This document shows positions 42,058 through 50,429 of a stretch of DNA of 64,000 bases, in pieces; the stretch's first letter is position 1, and the number at the start of each line of letters is the position of its first letter. The notes under the pieces are model-generated. The model did not search any database. It saw only the letters and a list, made by a program, of their open reading frames with translations, and was not told the DNA's origin. The position numbers and the translations under genes were made by a program. This DNA is from Prauserella flavalba (lineage in GTDB: Bacteria > Actinomycetota > Actinomycetes > Mycobacteriales > Pseudonocardiaceae), in contig NZ_MASU01000021.1 of assembly GCF_003202235.1 (NCBI RefSeq), forward strand, positions 1 through 64,000, read 5' to 3'.

Positions 42058-43743
42058 TCACGCCCCACGCACGGCCGCGTCGCGCGCATAACGCACACCT
42101 TCGCGCACCTCGACCGGGACGACCGGGATCGCGCCCTCGACGACCTGCGCTCGAAGCACGTGTTTCCGGATCTTGCCCGACGGTGTCAGCGGGAACTGAT
42201 CCACCGCCGCCCACAACACGGGAACCTTGGCGTAGGCCAAGCGATCGGCGCAGTACTCATAGAGCTCCTCCACCGGCAGCCGTCCCCCGTCCCTCACCCT
42301 GACCACGGCGGCAACGATCTCCCCCAACTTCTCGTCGGGGACGCCGATGACCGCGACATCGGCCACCGCAGGATGAGTGAACACGAGCTCCTCGATCTCC
42401 CGCGCGTAGAGGTTCTCCCCACCTCTGATGATCATGTCCTTGAGCCGGCCGGTGATCCGGACGAAACCACGTTCGTCCATTGTGGCCAGATCACCAGTAC
42501 GCAGCCAACCGTCTTCGGTGACTGTTGCCCGCGTGGCCTCCGGATTGCGGTAGTAGCCGTTCATGACCGAGTAGGCACGGATCCAGATCTCACCGGGATT
42601 GCCGCATGGCAGGAACTCGTGCGTGTGTGGATCGACGATGGCGAGCTCGACATTCGCCTGCGGCTGACCGATCGTCTCCGACTGGTCCTGAGGGGAATCC
42701 GTGAGGTGGGTCTGCAGGACGATGGGCCCCTCCGTCATGCCGTACACGATCGAGAACCCGCAGTCGAAGGCGTTCTTGACCCGCTCGACGAGTTCCACCG
42801 GCACGGTGGCGGCACCGGAGATGACCGCACGGAGGGTTCCGAGGTCACGGTTGCCGAAGTCGGGATCCTCCAGCATCGCGATCAGCATGGTGGGAACGGC
42901 GAGAGTAAGGGTGCACTGCTCTTCTTCAATGGTCTGGAGGACCTGTGCGGGATCGAAGCGGTTCAGGATCACGACCGTGCCGCGGTGCGACAGCGGTCCG
43001 ATCGTCGCGGTGATACAACCCGCGATGTGGGAGAGCGGCAGCATGTTGGCCCACACACCGCCATCCGCGAACCCCGCCCGGCGGGCGCAGTAGAACGACG
43101 TGTTGACGACCGCGAGGTGATGGAGCTCCGCGCCTTTCGGGAACCCGGTGGTTCCAGATGTGTACTGGATCTGCACGGTCGACGTCGGATCGAGCCGTGG
43201 CAAAGCCACCGCCGGCGGCTCCTTCCCGAGCAGATCGGGCCCCAGAAGATCGAGCACCTCACGAAGCTCGGGCAGGTTCGGTCGTAGCTCCGCGATGACT
43301 TCGGCCCTGGAGAAGCCCCGGCCGGTGTCGTCGTGGACGATCCCCGCCGCGTTCGACTGCCCCAGGATGTAGGCGAGCTCCGAGGTCCGATACGCCGGGT
43401 CAACGGCCACGAGCACCACCCCGGCCAGAGCCGCTCCCAACTGGGTGATGATCCACTCCGGCGAGTTGCTTCCCCACACGGCGACACGCTCACCGGTGTC
43501 GAAGCGCTCGAGGAGGTTGCCTGCTACCCGTTCGGCGGCCGTGAGCAGCTCGGCGTACGTCCACCGGCGCCGGGTCTCGAGGGGCGCGCTCCCGTCGACA
43601 AGGGCAACGCGATCGGGCACCTCGGCGGCGACCCGACGCAGCAGCTCTCCCACCGTGGTGGTCAACAGAGGCTCTTCGTCACTGGTCCAGTGGGAGAGCC
43701 GCGAGCTCCCCGACGATGTCGCTGGCAACATTGCCGACTCCAT
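42058..43743 (-). CDS. AMP-forming acyl-CoA synthetase
   Basis: About 561 residues from ATG 43743; ATG 43731 has GGAG 6 bases upstream and may be the true start. The phosphate loop is IQYTSGTTGFPKGAELH, then IVYGMTEGP, WLRTGDLATMDERGFVRITGRLKDMIIRGGEN and the catalytic Lys in LTPSGKIRKHVL. It makes an acyl-CoA from a medium-chain or cyclic acid. It is closely similar in layout to the ligase at 53593, which suggests two related acids in the regulon. Downstream of the MaoC pair. Confidence 0.9.
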   Translation of the reverse strand: MESAMLPATSSGSSRLSHWTSDEEPLLTTTVGELLRRVAAEVPDRVALVDGSAPLETRRRWTYAELLTAAERVAGNLLERFDTGERVAVWGSNSPEWIITQLGAALAGVVLVAVDPAYRTSELAYILGQSNAAGIVHDDTGRGFSRAEVIAELRPNLPELREVLDLLGPDLLGKEPPAVALPRLDPTSTVQIQYTSGTTGFPKGAELHHLAVVNTSFYCARRAGFADGGVWANMLPLSHIAGCITATIGPLSHRGTVVILNRFDPAQVLQTIEEEQCTLTLAVPTMLIAMLEDPDFGNRDLGTLRAVISGAATVPVELVERVKNAFDCGFSIVYGMTEGPIVLQTHLTDSPQDQSETIGQPQANVELAIVDPHTHEFLPCGNPGEIWIRAYSVMNGYYRNPEATRATVTEDGWLRTGDLATMDERGFVRITGRLKDMIIRGGENLYAREIEELVFTHPAVADVAVIGVPDEKLGEIVAAVVRVRDGGRLPVEELYEYCADRLAYAKVPVLWAAVDQFPLTPSGKIRKHVLRAQVVEGAIPVVPVEVREGVRYARDAAVRGA

Positions 43744-43782
43744 TCCTGATGTCGTTCTCGGCCCCTGCGAAAGCCACACCTC

Positions 43783-44211
43783 TCAACCAGGCATGGCGGG
43801 CGCGAGGACCGCTGAGGCACGTCCCTTCAGCACGACCGTCTCGCCTTTGGCCGCGACGACGGTGAGCCTGGCGACCTCACGGCCGTCGTCGCCGGACGCC
43901 ACGTCGGCGATCTCCCCTGTCAACGTGATCGTGTCGCCGACCAGTACGGGCGCCACGAAGCGGACCTCGAAGTCGGCGAGCCGCTCGACACCGCACCAGT
44001 CGGCGATCCACGCGGCGACGATGCCCGCCGTCATCTGCCCCATCGCGATGGGGGCGTCGAAGCCCGCGCGCCTGGCCAGCTCCGTGTCGTAGTGGAGGGG
44101 GTTGAAGTCCCCGCACGCCCCGGCGAACCGTAGAACGTCGGCCTGTGTGAGGGGTCCCAGGATCCGCTCGGGCAACTTCTGTCCCGTTTCCACGACGAAC
44201 GATCCGCTCAC
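43783..44211 (-). CDS. MaoC-like hydratase, hot-dog subunit B
   Basis: A 142-residue hot-dog protein with the hydratase-2 residues in DVLRFAGACGDFNPLHYDTELARRAGF (Asp and His), then APIAMGQMTAG. It is probably the catalytic half of a heterodimer with the upstream gene, as in HadBA-type or steroid-degradation ChsH-type dehydratases. GTG overlaps the upstream stop (GTGA), fitting 1:1 production. Confidence 0.85.
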   Translation of the reverse strand: MSGSFVVETGQKLPERILGPLTQADVLRFAGACGDFNPLHYDTELARRAGFDAPIAMGQMTAGIVAAWIADWCGVERLADFEVRFVAPVLVGDTITLTGEIADVASGDDGREVARLTVVAAKGETVVLKGRASAVLAPAMPG

Positions 44212-44618
44212 GTGCTCGGCCTCTCGATCACGACATCTTCCTCCGTCGCGACGATCTGCCCGGTCGCGTCGACGAAGTCGGTCTCCAACGTCAGCACCCG
44301 CAAATCGCCGCCCGACCCCGGCTTCCGCTCGTCCTTCACCACGCGTCGTGTTCCGACGATCATGTCGCCGACGACCATCGGGCGCCGGTAGGTCCAGCGG
44401 ACGGAGCCCACCACCACGCGCCCGATGTCGAGTCCGAGCTGAGCGACCCACTCACGCTGGTCGCGATAGTGGAGGCTCACGACGACGTACGTCGGGGTTG
44501 CGACGACGTCGGCGTGCCCCCTGGCCACGGCGACCTCCCGATCGGTGTAGACGGGATCCTCGGCGAAGGTCGCCCGCGCGAACTCCCGCACCTTGCCCCG
44601 CTCCACCTCGAACGACAC
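44208..44618 (-). CDS. MaoC-N / FAS1-like dehydratase, hot-dog subunit A
   Basis: A 136-residue hot-dog protein of the MaoC_dehydrat_N (HadA/ChsH-like) type: VREFARATFAEDPVYTDREVA, then VATPTYVVVSLHYRDQ and WTYRRPMVVGDMI. It lacks the catalytic D..H of subunit B and probably gives the substrate pocket. GTG start at 44618. It is the first gene of this minus-strand set, with a TGGTCTGACCA operator 38 bp upstream. Confidence 0.82.
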   Translation of the reverse strand: MSFEVERGKVREFARATFAEDPVYTDREVAVARGHADVVATPTYVVVSLHYRDQREWVAQLGLDIGRVVVGSVRWTYRRPMVVGDMIVGTRRVVKDERKPGSGGDLRVLTLETDFVDATGQIVATEEDVVIERPST

Positions 44619-44655
44619 GACATCGACAACGCGTTCCAGAACGACTCCTTGAATT

Positions 44656-44666
44656 TGGTCTGACCA
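44656..44666. promoter_or_regulatory. FadR/GntR operator, site A (perfect)
   Basis: TGGTCTGACCA, a perfect palindrome around the central T, upstream of the MaoC-ligase-racemase set. Other copies at 49116, 59576, 61744 and 61802. TGGT(N3)ACCA is the known rule for FadR-type GntR proteins. Confidence 0.8.
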
Positions 44667-44739
44667 TGATTTTGGACACAGCTGTCCCAGGTCAGACGAG
44701 CTGAATCCGCTGACCAGCGCCCCTGCGCCCGAGCCTGGC

Positions 44740-45522
44740 TCAGTCGGCAGGGACGTCGATCTCGACCCGGTCCTCGACGAGCTTGACGGCCGAGGCGTAC
44801 GCGTGCACGTGCTTGCTCATGCGACGAGCGGCGGCAGCCTCGTCCTGGTCCCTGATCGCCTGGGTGACCGCCTCGTGCGCGCGGGCCGTCGCCTTGCGGA
44901 CGTTCTCGTCGACGAAGCTGCGGTTCTCGGTCGACAGGTAGATCGCCTTCGACAGCGCCGACATCAGGCCGACGAGTAGCTCGTTGTGGCTGGCCTCGGC
45001 AACCCCGACGTGCCAGTCGACGTTGGCCTGCAAGAAGTCCGCCAGCGAGCCGGCCGACCGCGCCATGGCGGCGTTCGCCGCGTCGATGCGCTCGAGATCG
45101 GCATCCGTGCGCCGCCTCGCCGCCAACTGCGCGAGCATGGGCTCGATCGTCTCGCGTGTCTCGAGCAGCGTTTCCATGCGAATCCGACGGCCCTTGATGA
45201 ACATGCTGACCGTGCTGGCGACCGACTCCTCACCCGGCAGGCGGACGAACGCACCGCCGGCCCGTCCGGTCTTGAGCCTGACGAATCCCTGTGCCTCGAG
45301 GATGCGCAGCGCCTCGCGCACCGTCGTGCGGCTCATCTGCGCCTGCGTGACCAGGTCCCGCTCCGGTGGCAGGGCCGTGTCCTCGGGGAAGTCACCGGAG
45401 AGGATGCGCTCGCGCAGCGTGTCCGCCAGCACGTCCGAGGCCTTCGGAACCTCGATATGGGGCAGCTGCACGAACGTCCGGACCGTGGTGGCCTGCTGGT
45501 CTGTGTCACGTTCCATGGACAT
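44740..45522 (-). CDS. FadR-type GntR regulator (FCD domain), probable regulator of the cluster
   Basis: A 260-residue regulator with an unusually long N-terminal arm (28 residues), then a winged HTH: VLADTLRERILSGDFPED, then LPPERDLVTQAQMSRTTVREALRILEAQG. The FCD domain follows (ETIEPMLAQLAARR, HVGVAEASHNELLVGL). It is the last gene of the minus-strand dehydratase set, 18 bp after the activator gene. Five sites with a TGGTCTGACCA-like core lie at promoters of this cluster, so it probably controls the whole set, including itself, in response to an acyl-CoA. Confidence 0.88.
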   Translation of the reverse strand: MSMERDTDQQATTVRTFVQLPHIEVPKASDVLADTLRERILSGDFPEDTALPPERDLVTQAQMSRTTVREALRILEAQGFVRLKTGRAGGAFVRLPGEESVASTVSMFIKGRRIRMETLLETRETIEPMLAQLAARRRTDADLERIDAANAAMARSAGSLADFLQANVDWHVGVAEASHNELLVGLMSALSKAIYLSTENRSFVDENVRKATARAHEAVTQAIRDQDEAAAARRMSKHVHAYASAVKLVEDRVEIDVPAD

Positions 45523-45540
45523 CTGTTTCTTCCCTCTCCC

Positions 45541-46473
45541 CTAGACCACGCGACCAGACGGCGCTGTCAACGTCAACATGGTGACACTCGACTCTGTCTT
45601 GCTACCGGCGCAGTCAGCGCATGATCCTGATCCGCCGTGGTCATGGGGAGGAGCCGGGGCAGTCGCGTTCTGGTCCGGCTGCGAGCCTCCGTCGAGCGAC
45701 TCGGCCGCGAGCAGTGCCGCACCGTAGGCACCGGTGATCTGGGGGTTCTCCGGAATCAGAAGTTCCTCACCCAACGCCTCTGACAAGGAGTGGACCACCG
45801 CCGCGTTTCGTGCGACGCCACCGGTCAGGGCGACCGGCGAGGCCTTGCCGACCTGACCGATCAGCCCGAGGGTGCGAGCGGCGGCCGCATGGTGGACCGA
45901 GGCCGCGATATCGGCGGGATCATGTCCCTTGGCGAGCAGAGCGATCACCTCCGTGACCGCGAAGGTTGCGCACAGGCTGCTGATCTCGAGATCCGCCTTC
46001 CCCCTGCTCGCGAACTCGCCGAGGGACTCGATGTCGGTTTCGAGCGCGTGGGCGAGGCCCTCGTAGAAGCGACCGGTACCGCTTGCGCACCGATCGTTCA
46101 TCGCGAAGCGTTCGACCCGCCCTGCCTCGTCGACCTGGATCGCTTTGGTGTCCTGGCCGCCGATGTCCACCACGAGCCGCACCCCCGGGAACAGCGCCGC
46201 GACGCCCCGGGCGTGCGCACTGATCTCGGTGAAGACGAAGTCGGCGCCGCCCGGAACGAGTCGTCGCCCGTAGCCGGTGGCGGCGACGGCCCGCACCAGG
46301 TCGCGCTCGATCCCGGCTTCGCCGAAGGCCTCGTCGATGGCGCGCTGAAGCCCCTTCCGGCTGACCGTGCCGGTCTCGACGACCGCGGTCGCGACGATCT
46401 CGCGCCGCTCGTCGATCACCACGCACTCAGCCGACGTAGACCCCAGGTCCATGCCCACGACGTAGGCGCTCAT
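45541..46473 (-). CDS. ATPase activator of 2-hydroxyacyl-CoA dehydratase / benzoyl-CoA reductase (BadF/BadG/BcrA/BcrD family)
   Basis: A 310-residue ASKHA ATPase that passes one high-energy electron to the dehydratase/reductase at the cost of ATP. Phosphate loop 1 is MDLGSTSAECVVID, phosphate loop 2 is VVDIGGQDTKAI, and the adenosine motif is ALTGGVARNAAV. Cys129 (NDRCASGTGRF) and Cys168 (SSLCATFA) match the pair that holds one [4Fe-4S] cluster between two monomers, with nearly the same spacing as HgdC. The C-terminal ~45 residues (Asp/His/Cys-rich, GGSGSCADCAGS) are an added tail. Start ATG 46473 with AAGGAG. One activator gene suggests a homodimer. Confidence 0.88.
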   Translation of the reverse strand: MSAYVVGMDLGSTSAECVVIDERREIVATAVVETGTVSRKGLQRAIDEAFGEAGIERDLVRAVAATGYGRRLVPGGADFVFTEISAHARGVAALFPGVRLVVDIGGQDTKAIQVDEAGRVERFAMNDRCASGTGRFYEGLAHALETDIESLGEFASRGKADLEISSLCATFAVTEVIALLAKGHDPADIAASVHHAAAARTLGLIGQVGKASPVALTGGVARNAAVVHSLSEALGEELLIPENPQITGAYGAALLAAESLDGGSQPDQNATAPAPPHDHGGSGSCADCAGSKTESSVTMLTLTAPSGRVV

Positions 46474-46535
46474 CAGCACTCCTTCTCCGCTACCTACCCT
46501 GACCGCATCCGCCGGGACGCACCGTCCCGGCCGGG

Positions 46536-47861
46536 TCAGTTTCGCGCCCGCTTGGCATCGATCGTCTCCAGCAACGCGGCGAGGCGCGTCTCCAGGATTT
46601 CATCCTTGTAGAAGGCCGCGTCGGCGATGTCGCCTTCGAAGAAGGCCGTCGGAATCCCGAGCTGGTTCTCGGCGACGCGGGCGAGCAGGTGCTGGTGGTT
46701 GGTGTAAGCCCGGCAGGTACGCGACGCGTGGAAGATGACCCCGTCGATCCCGTAGTCGTCACAGTCCTTGGTCATCGCCTGCTTCAGCGTCTTGAATCCC
46801 TGACTGTTGGAACACAGCAGGTAATGCTGCGCCAGTCCCCGCAACGGGTTCTCCGGATCGATCAGCTGAGGTTCCTGCCAGAAGTTCTGGTGGGTGTAGC
46901 GCCCGCAGATCACGGCAGCATCGGCGTCGGCGAACTTCCTGGCAAGCCAGCCGAGCTTGTTCCAGTTCATGATCCCGTCAAAGTACAGGCGGTACCGTTC
47001 GTCGGCCACGCCGGCGACACCGCTGGCGAGCCGGTCGGCGACCTCGTCCTTGACGCCCTGGAAGTAGTCGATGAGGCGCTGCTCGGCAGGCATGAAGTTG
47101 ATGTGCGCGATGCTCGCGACCCAGTCCCAGTACGTCGCGGGGGCTGGCTTGGCCATGCAGAGCGCCATGGCTTCCCGGCGCAGCTGCGAGGCGGCCTTGA
47201 TGTAGCTCATGATCTCGCCGAGCTTGTCGTGGTCGAAGGGCCGCCCGGTCTGAACCTCGAGGAACTCGATCAGTTTCTCGAGCTGGTCCACCACATAGTC
47301 GGTGGCTGTCTCCCACTCCTCGCCGACGAGGTAGCCCGCATCCGGTTTGCTGCCGAACATGTACGGCAGCGAGAGCGTGAAGATCGGGACCTTCTTGCCG
47401 AGGATCCGGTAGGACATCTGGTCCCACTGCTGCCCGGTGCTACAGCCCTGGTAGCCGTTGACGAAGAAGTCGGGCTCCGGGAGACGGCTCGCGAGCTCCC
47501 GTTGGTCCACCGTGTCGACGATGCCCGTCTCGCTCTCGCCGAAATCATTGGTGAGGACCGCACACCCCAGGTGCGTGCGCGAGTAGGAGCACAGCTCGTT
47601 CACGTAGCCGTACTCCTCCCCCGCGAGCTGTGCCGGGCCCTCGAGGTGCTGAGCCGCCAGCCGAGCGGAGAAGGCCTCGCCGTGGCACCACGAGATTCCG
47701 GCCGCTTGGAACAGCGGGTTGAGCGCGTGGCCGTTGTACCAGACGACCTGGGCGCCACGCTCCCGCGCGGTGAACAGCTCGTCCCAGTACGCGCCGACCA
47801 GTTCGCCGCCGCGGCCCGTCATCCTGAGCCGGTTGGACTTGTCTTCGAGCAGACTCGCCAT
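46536..47861 (-). CDS. 2-hydroxyacyl-CoA dehydratase / benzoyl-CoA reductase subunit, HgdA/BcrB type
   Basis: A 441-residue catalytic subunit. Three Cys positions expected to ligate a [4Fe-4S] cluster are present: Cys91 (NELCSYSRTHLG), Cys140 (NGYQGCSTGQQWD) and Cys383 (ASRTCRAYTN). ELCSYSRT and H.SRTC..Y are typical of the family. With the other subunit and the activator it would dehydrate a 2-hydroxyacyl-CoA by a ketyl radical, or reduce an aromatic ring of a CoA ester. These activities are oxygen-sensitive. Start ATG 47861 with GGAAGGGA. Sequence alone does not tell dehydratase from reductase. Confidence 0.85.
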   Translation of the reverse strand: MASLLEDKSNRLRMTGRGGELVGAYWDELFTARERGAQVVWYNGHALNPLFQAAGISWCHGEAFSARLAAQHLEGPAQLAGEEYGYVNELCSYSRTHLGCAVLTNDFGESETGIVDTVDQRELASRLPEPDFFVNGYQGCSTGQQWDQMSYRILGKKVPIFTLSLPYMFGSKPDAGYLVGEEWETATDYVVDQLEKLIEFLEVQTGRPFDHDKLGEIMSYIKAASQLRREAMALCMAKPAPATYWDWVASIAHINFMPAEQRLIDYFQGVKDEVADRLASGVAGVADERYRLYFDGIMNWNKLGWLARKFADADAAVICGRYTHQNFWQEPQLIDPENPLRGLAQHYLLCSNSQGFKTLKQAMTKDCDDYGIDGVIFHASRTCRAYTNHQHLLARVAENQLGIPTAFFEGDIADAAFYKDEILETRLAALLETIDAKRARN

Positions 47862-47893
47862 CGTGTTCCCTTCCGTGCGGGGTCGCACCCGCG

Positions 47894-49069
47894 TCAGGCA
47901 GTCGGCACCCGCGTGAGCGTCCTGCTGCGCTTGGCCTGTTCGAACATCGCCTCGATCCGCGTGCGCATGGTCTCGAGCGGCATCCCCTCGTGCTCGGTTT
48001 CCAGGAGCAGGTGGGGGATCCCCTTCGCTTCGAGCGCCTTGCGGAGTTCGGGGAGGTAGAGCATGTGCGGTTCGCAGTACTTGACGAGCAGCGAGATCAC
48101 CACTTCGGCGCCGCTGGAATGCACTGCGTTCAGAAGGTAGGTGTCCCAGTCGACATCGGACTGGGCACGAGTGGGACAGGGGATGTTGACGTTGCGGTCG
48201 AGGTACTGGCCCACGAGAGCGTCGACGGGCGAGCCGGACTCGTCCGCGTCCGTCGAGATGTAGCGGGCGCCGTGGAAGAGGTCGTCGTCCACCACGATGC
48301 CGCCGCTTTCCTCGATCACCTCCAGCAGCTCCGGCTTGGGCGCATGACAGAAGTGCCCGGAGAGGTGGACCCGGACACGGTCGTCACGCGGCGCGGCCGA
48401 GGACTGCGCGACCAACTCCTCCAGAAGCGCGTTATGTTCCTCGCGCTGCATGACCATGCTCGACTTCACCATGGTCTGCAGCTCGCCCGAGGTGAACCGC
48501 GAGTCTCCAGAGCGTCGCTGCTCGTACAGAGCGCGCAGCAGCCTGCGACCACGGTTGTAGGTCTTGATGCTCTCGCGGAGCCGCTCGTCGGTGATCTGGA
48601 CGCCGGCGAAGGACGACAGCTCGTCGACGAAGTCGGTCATCGTGAGCCGGGCCTGGTCGGTCGTCCACGGGTCGTTCATCGAGGAGATGAGCTGACCGAA
48701 GTAGAACCGCCGGCCGGCGGTGAGCTCGCGGATCACGTCGGCGGCGCCGATGAGCTGGATGCAGTGGTCGGCCATGAAGAAGCCGTCGTAGGCGTCGAGG
48801 CGGCCCGTGGCGGCCTGGTCGGCGAGGTTGCGGGAGTAGCCACAGTTGAACTCGCTCAGGAGGTTGTTGCCCAGCGTGATCGGATTGCGGTCCTCTTGCA
48901 CGATCACGGGCAACAGGCCTGCCGCGTGGGCGATCTCAGCCGGGAAGTTCATGGGGAACGCGGCGATCGCGCGCCCTCCGGTCCTCGCCTTCCACTGCTC
49001 GACGTAGCCGGTCGGGTCCTCCGCGGCCCTCGACATGGCCGCCAGTGGACTCACCGCTGTGTGCTCCAT
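47894..49069 (-). CDS. 2-hydroxyacyl-CoA dehydratase / benzoyl-CoA reductase subunit, HgdB/BcrC type
   Basis: A 391-residue partner subunit. Its own likely cluster ligands are Cys76 (EFNCGYSRN), Cys103 (ADHCIQL) and Cys332 (VKYCEPHML). AFPMNFPAEIAHAAGLLPV is the usual N-terminal signature. It is the first gene of a four-gene minus-strand set (subunit, subunit, activator, FadR). Start ATG 49069 with AGGAAGGAAGG. A TGGTCTGATCA operator sits 47 bp upstream. No ferredoxin gene lies next to it, so the electron donor must be encoded elsewhere. Confidence 0.85.
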   Translation of the reverse strand: MEHTAVSPLAAMSRAAEDPTGYVEQWKARTGGRAIAAFPMNFPAEIAHAAGLLPVIVQEDRNPITLGNNLLSEFNCGYSRNLADQAATGRLDAYDGFFMADHCIQLIGAADVIRELTAGRRFYFGQLISSMNDPWTTDQARLTMTDFVDELSSFAGVQITDERLRESIKTYNRGRRLLRALYEQRRSGDSRFTSGELQTMVKSSMVMQREEHNALLEELVAQSSAAPRDDRVRVHLSGHFCHAPKPELLEVIEESGGIVVDDDLFHGARYISTDADESGSPVDALVGQYLDRNVNIPCPTRAQSDVDWDTYLLNAVHSSGAEVVISLLVKYCEPHMLYLPELRKALEAKGIPHLLLETEHEGMPLETMRTRIEAMFEQAKRSRTLTRVPTA

Positions 49070-49115
49070 GGCGAAGCCTTCCTTCCTCAAATCCGTCCGA
49101 CACGCGAACGAATTA

Positions 49116-49126
49116 TGGTCTGATCA
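49116..49126. promoter_or_regulatory. FadR/GntR operator, site B
   Basis: TGGTCTGATCA, one base different from site A, within ATGGTCTGATCAT, upstream of the dehydratase-activator-fadR set. It implies autoregulation of fadR. Confidence 0.75.
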
Positions 49127-49169
49127 TAAATCTGTTGGTAATTCTCTGCAAGGGTCCAACCAAATACGC

Positions 49170-50429
49170 TCACTCGTGTGTGTCCAGGGAGCTCAACCCG
49201 CGTTCGAGCGACTCGCGGTGCGCCGGGGCCGCGACGGCGATCAGCCTCCGGGCGCGTTCGGCGACCGTGCACCCGGTGAGCAGCGCGATGCCGTGCTCGG
49301 TGACGACGGCATCGACGTCGACTCGCGCCGTGGAGACGACCCCACCGTGGAGCGCTGGCACGATCGTGGACTGCCCCTTCACCTCCGACCTCAACGCGAT
49401 GATCGAACGCGCGCCGGTCAGGGACGCGGCCCTGCTGAAATCCACCTGTCCGCCGACGGCGCCGATGTGCACGCCCCGCGACAGCTCCGCGCCGACCTGG
49501 CCCAGCAGGTCGACCTCGATCGCGGAGTTGATCGACACGAGCGACCTCAACCGCGAGAGCACGGCGGGCGCGTGCGTGTAGCTGGCCGGCCGGAACTCGG
49601 CGGGCATCTCTGGGATCCGGTCGTAGAGCGACGCCGATCCGAGTGCCGCCCCCGTGACGACGAGACCCGGGTCGATCTCCTTACGTGCGCCGGTGAGGAC
49701 GCCCTTCTCGATCAGGGTCAGCACGCCGTCGGTGATCAAGCCCGTGTGCATGCCGAGGTCGCGGTGCCCCGACAGCGATTCCAGGACGGCGTTGGGCAGG
49801 GTCCCGACGCCGATCTGGAGCGTGTCGCCGTCCTCGACGAGCGAGGCGACGTACGACGCGATGCGCCGGTCCGCGTCGTCGGGCGGCCGGGCGATCGACT
49901 CCCGCAACGGCCGGCAGGTCTCGATGACGGCGGAGAACCGGCTCAGAGGAAGGCGAACGCCCCCCACGGTCGGCGGCATGCGGTGGTTGATCTCGGCGAC
50001 GAGCCTGGTCGTGTGAGGGATCGCGTCGGCGGCGTAGTCGACGCCGATGCCCAGCCCGACCTTGCCGTCGGGCCCCGGCGGTGAGACCTGGACGAGCCCC
50101 AGGTCGGTCGGCAGCTGGCCGCGCTCGAACATGCGCGGGATCGACGAGTAGTGACAGGGCACCACCTCGAGCAACCCGTGCTTCGACAGCCCGCGCAGCT
50201 GTCCGAGCCCGCCGTAGGACAGGACGGTGAGGCCGTCCGGGAGGTCACCGGCGAGCCGCTCGTTCCAGGTCAGTCCGCTGAAGGCGCGGATCGGGCCGAT
50301 CGAGTCGACCTGATCGAGGAGTGTGTCGACCAGCGGCTCGGGCTCGGCACCCGCCTGACTCCACCACAGGCCGCCGCCGGGCCGCAGCAGCCTGGTGAAG
50401 TCGATCTGGCCGGCGAGGGACATCGTCAT
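49170..50429 (-). CDS. CoA-transferase/CoA-hydrolase (acetyl-CoA hydrolase / 4-hydroxybutyrate CoA-transferase family)
   Basis: A 419-residue family I CoA-transferase-like enzyme. The C-terminal half contains TEHGIALLTG, typical of the family, and GVHIGAVGGQVDFSRAA, plus IGVGTLPNAVLESL in the first half. The usual catalytic Glu lies in the (S/N)E.G..(A/V) stretch near INSAIEVDLLGQVGAE. It swaps or hydrolyses CoA on a short or dicarboxylic acyl group. It is the last gene of the long minus-strand set from 59547; its ATG overlaps the thiolase stop (ATGA). Confidence 0.82.
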   Translation of the reverse strand: MTMSLAGQIDFTRLLRPGGGLWWSQAGAEPEPLVDTLLDQVDSIGPIRAFSGLTWNERLAGDLPDGLTVLSYGGLGQLRGLSKHGLLEVVPCHYSSIPRMFERGQLPTDLGLVQVSPPGPDGKVGLGIGVDYAADAIPHTTRLVAEINHRMPPTVGGVRLPLSRFSAVIETCRPLRESIARPPDDADRRIASYVASLVEDGDTLQIGVGTLPNAVLESLSGHRDLGMHTGLITDGVLTLIEKGVLTGARKEIDPGLVVTGAALGSASLYDRIPEMPAEFRPASYTHAPAVLSRLRSLVSINSAIEVDLLGQVGAELSRGVHIGAVGGQVDFSRAASLTGARSIIALRSEVKGQSTIVPALHGGVVSTARVDVDAVVTEHGIALLTGCTVAERARRLIAVAAPAHRESLERGLSSLDTHE

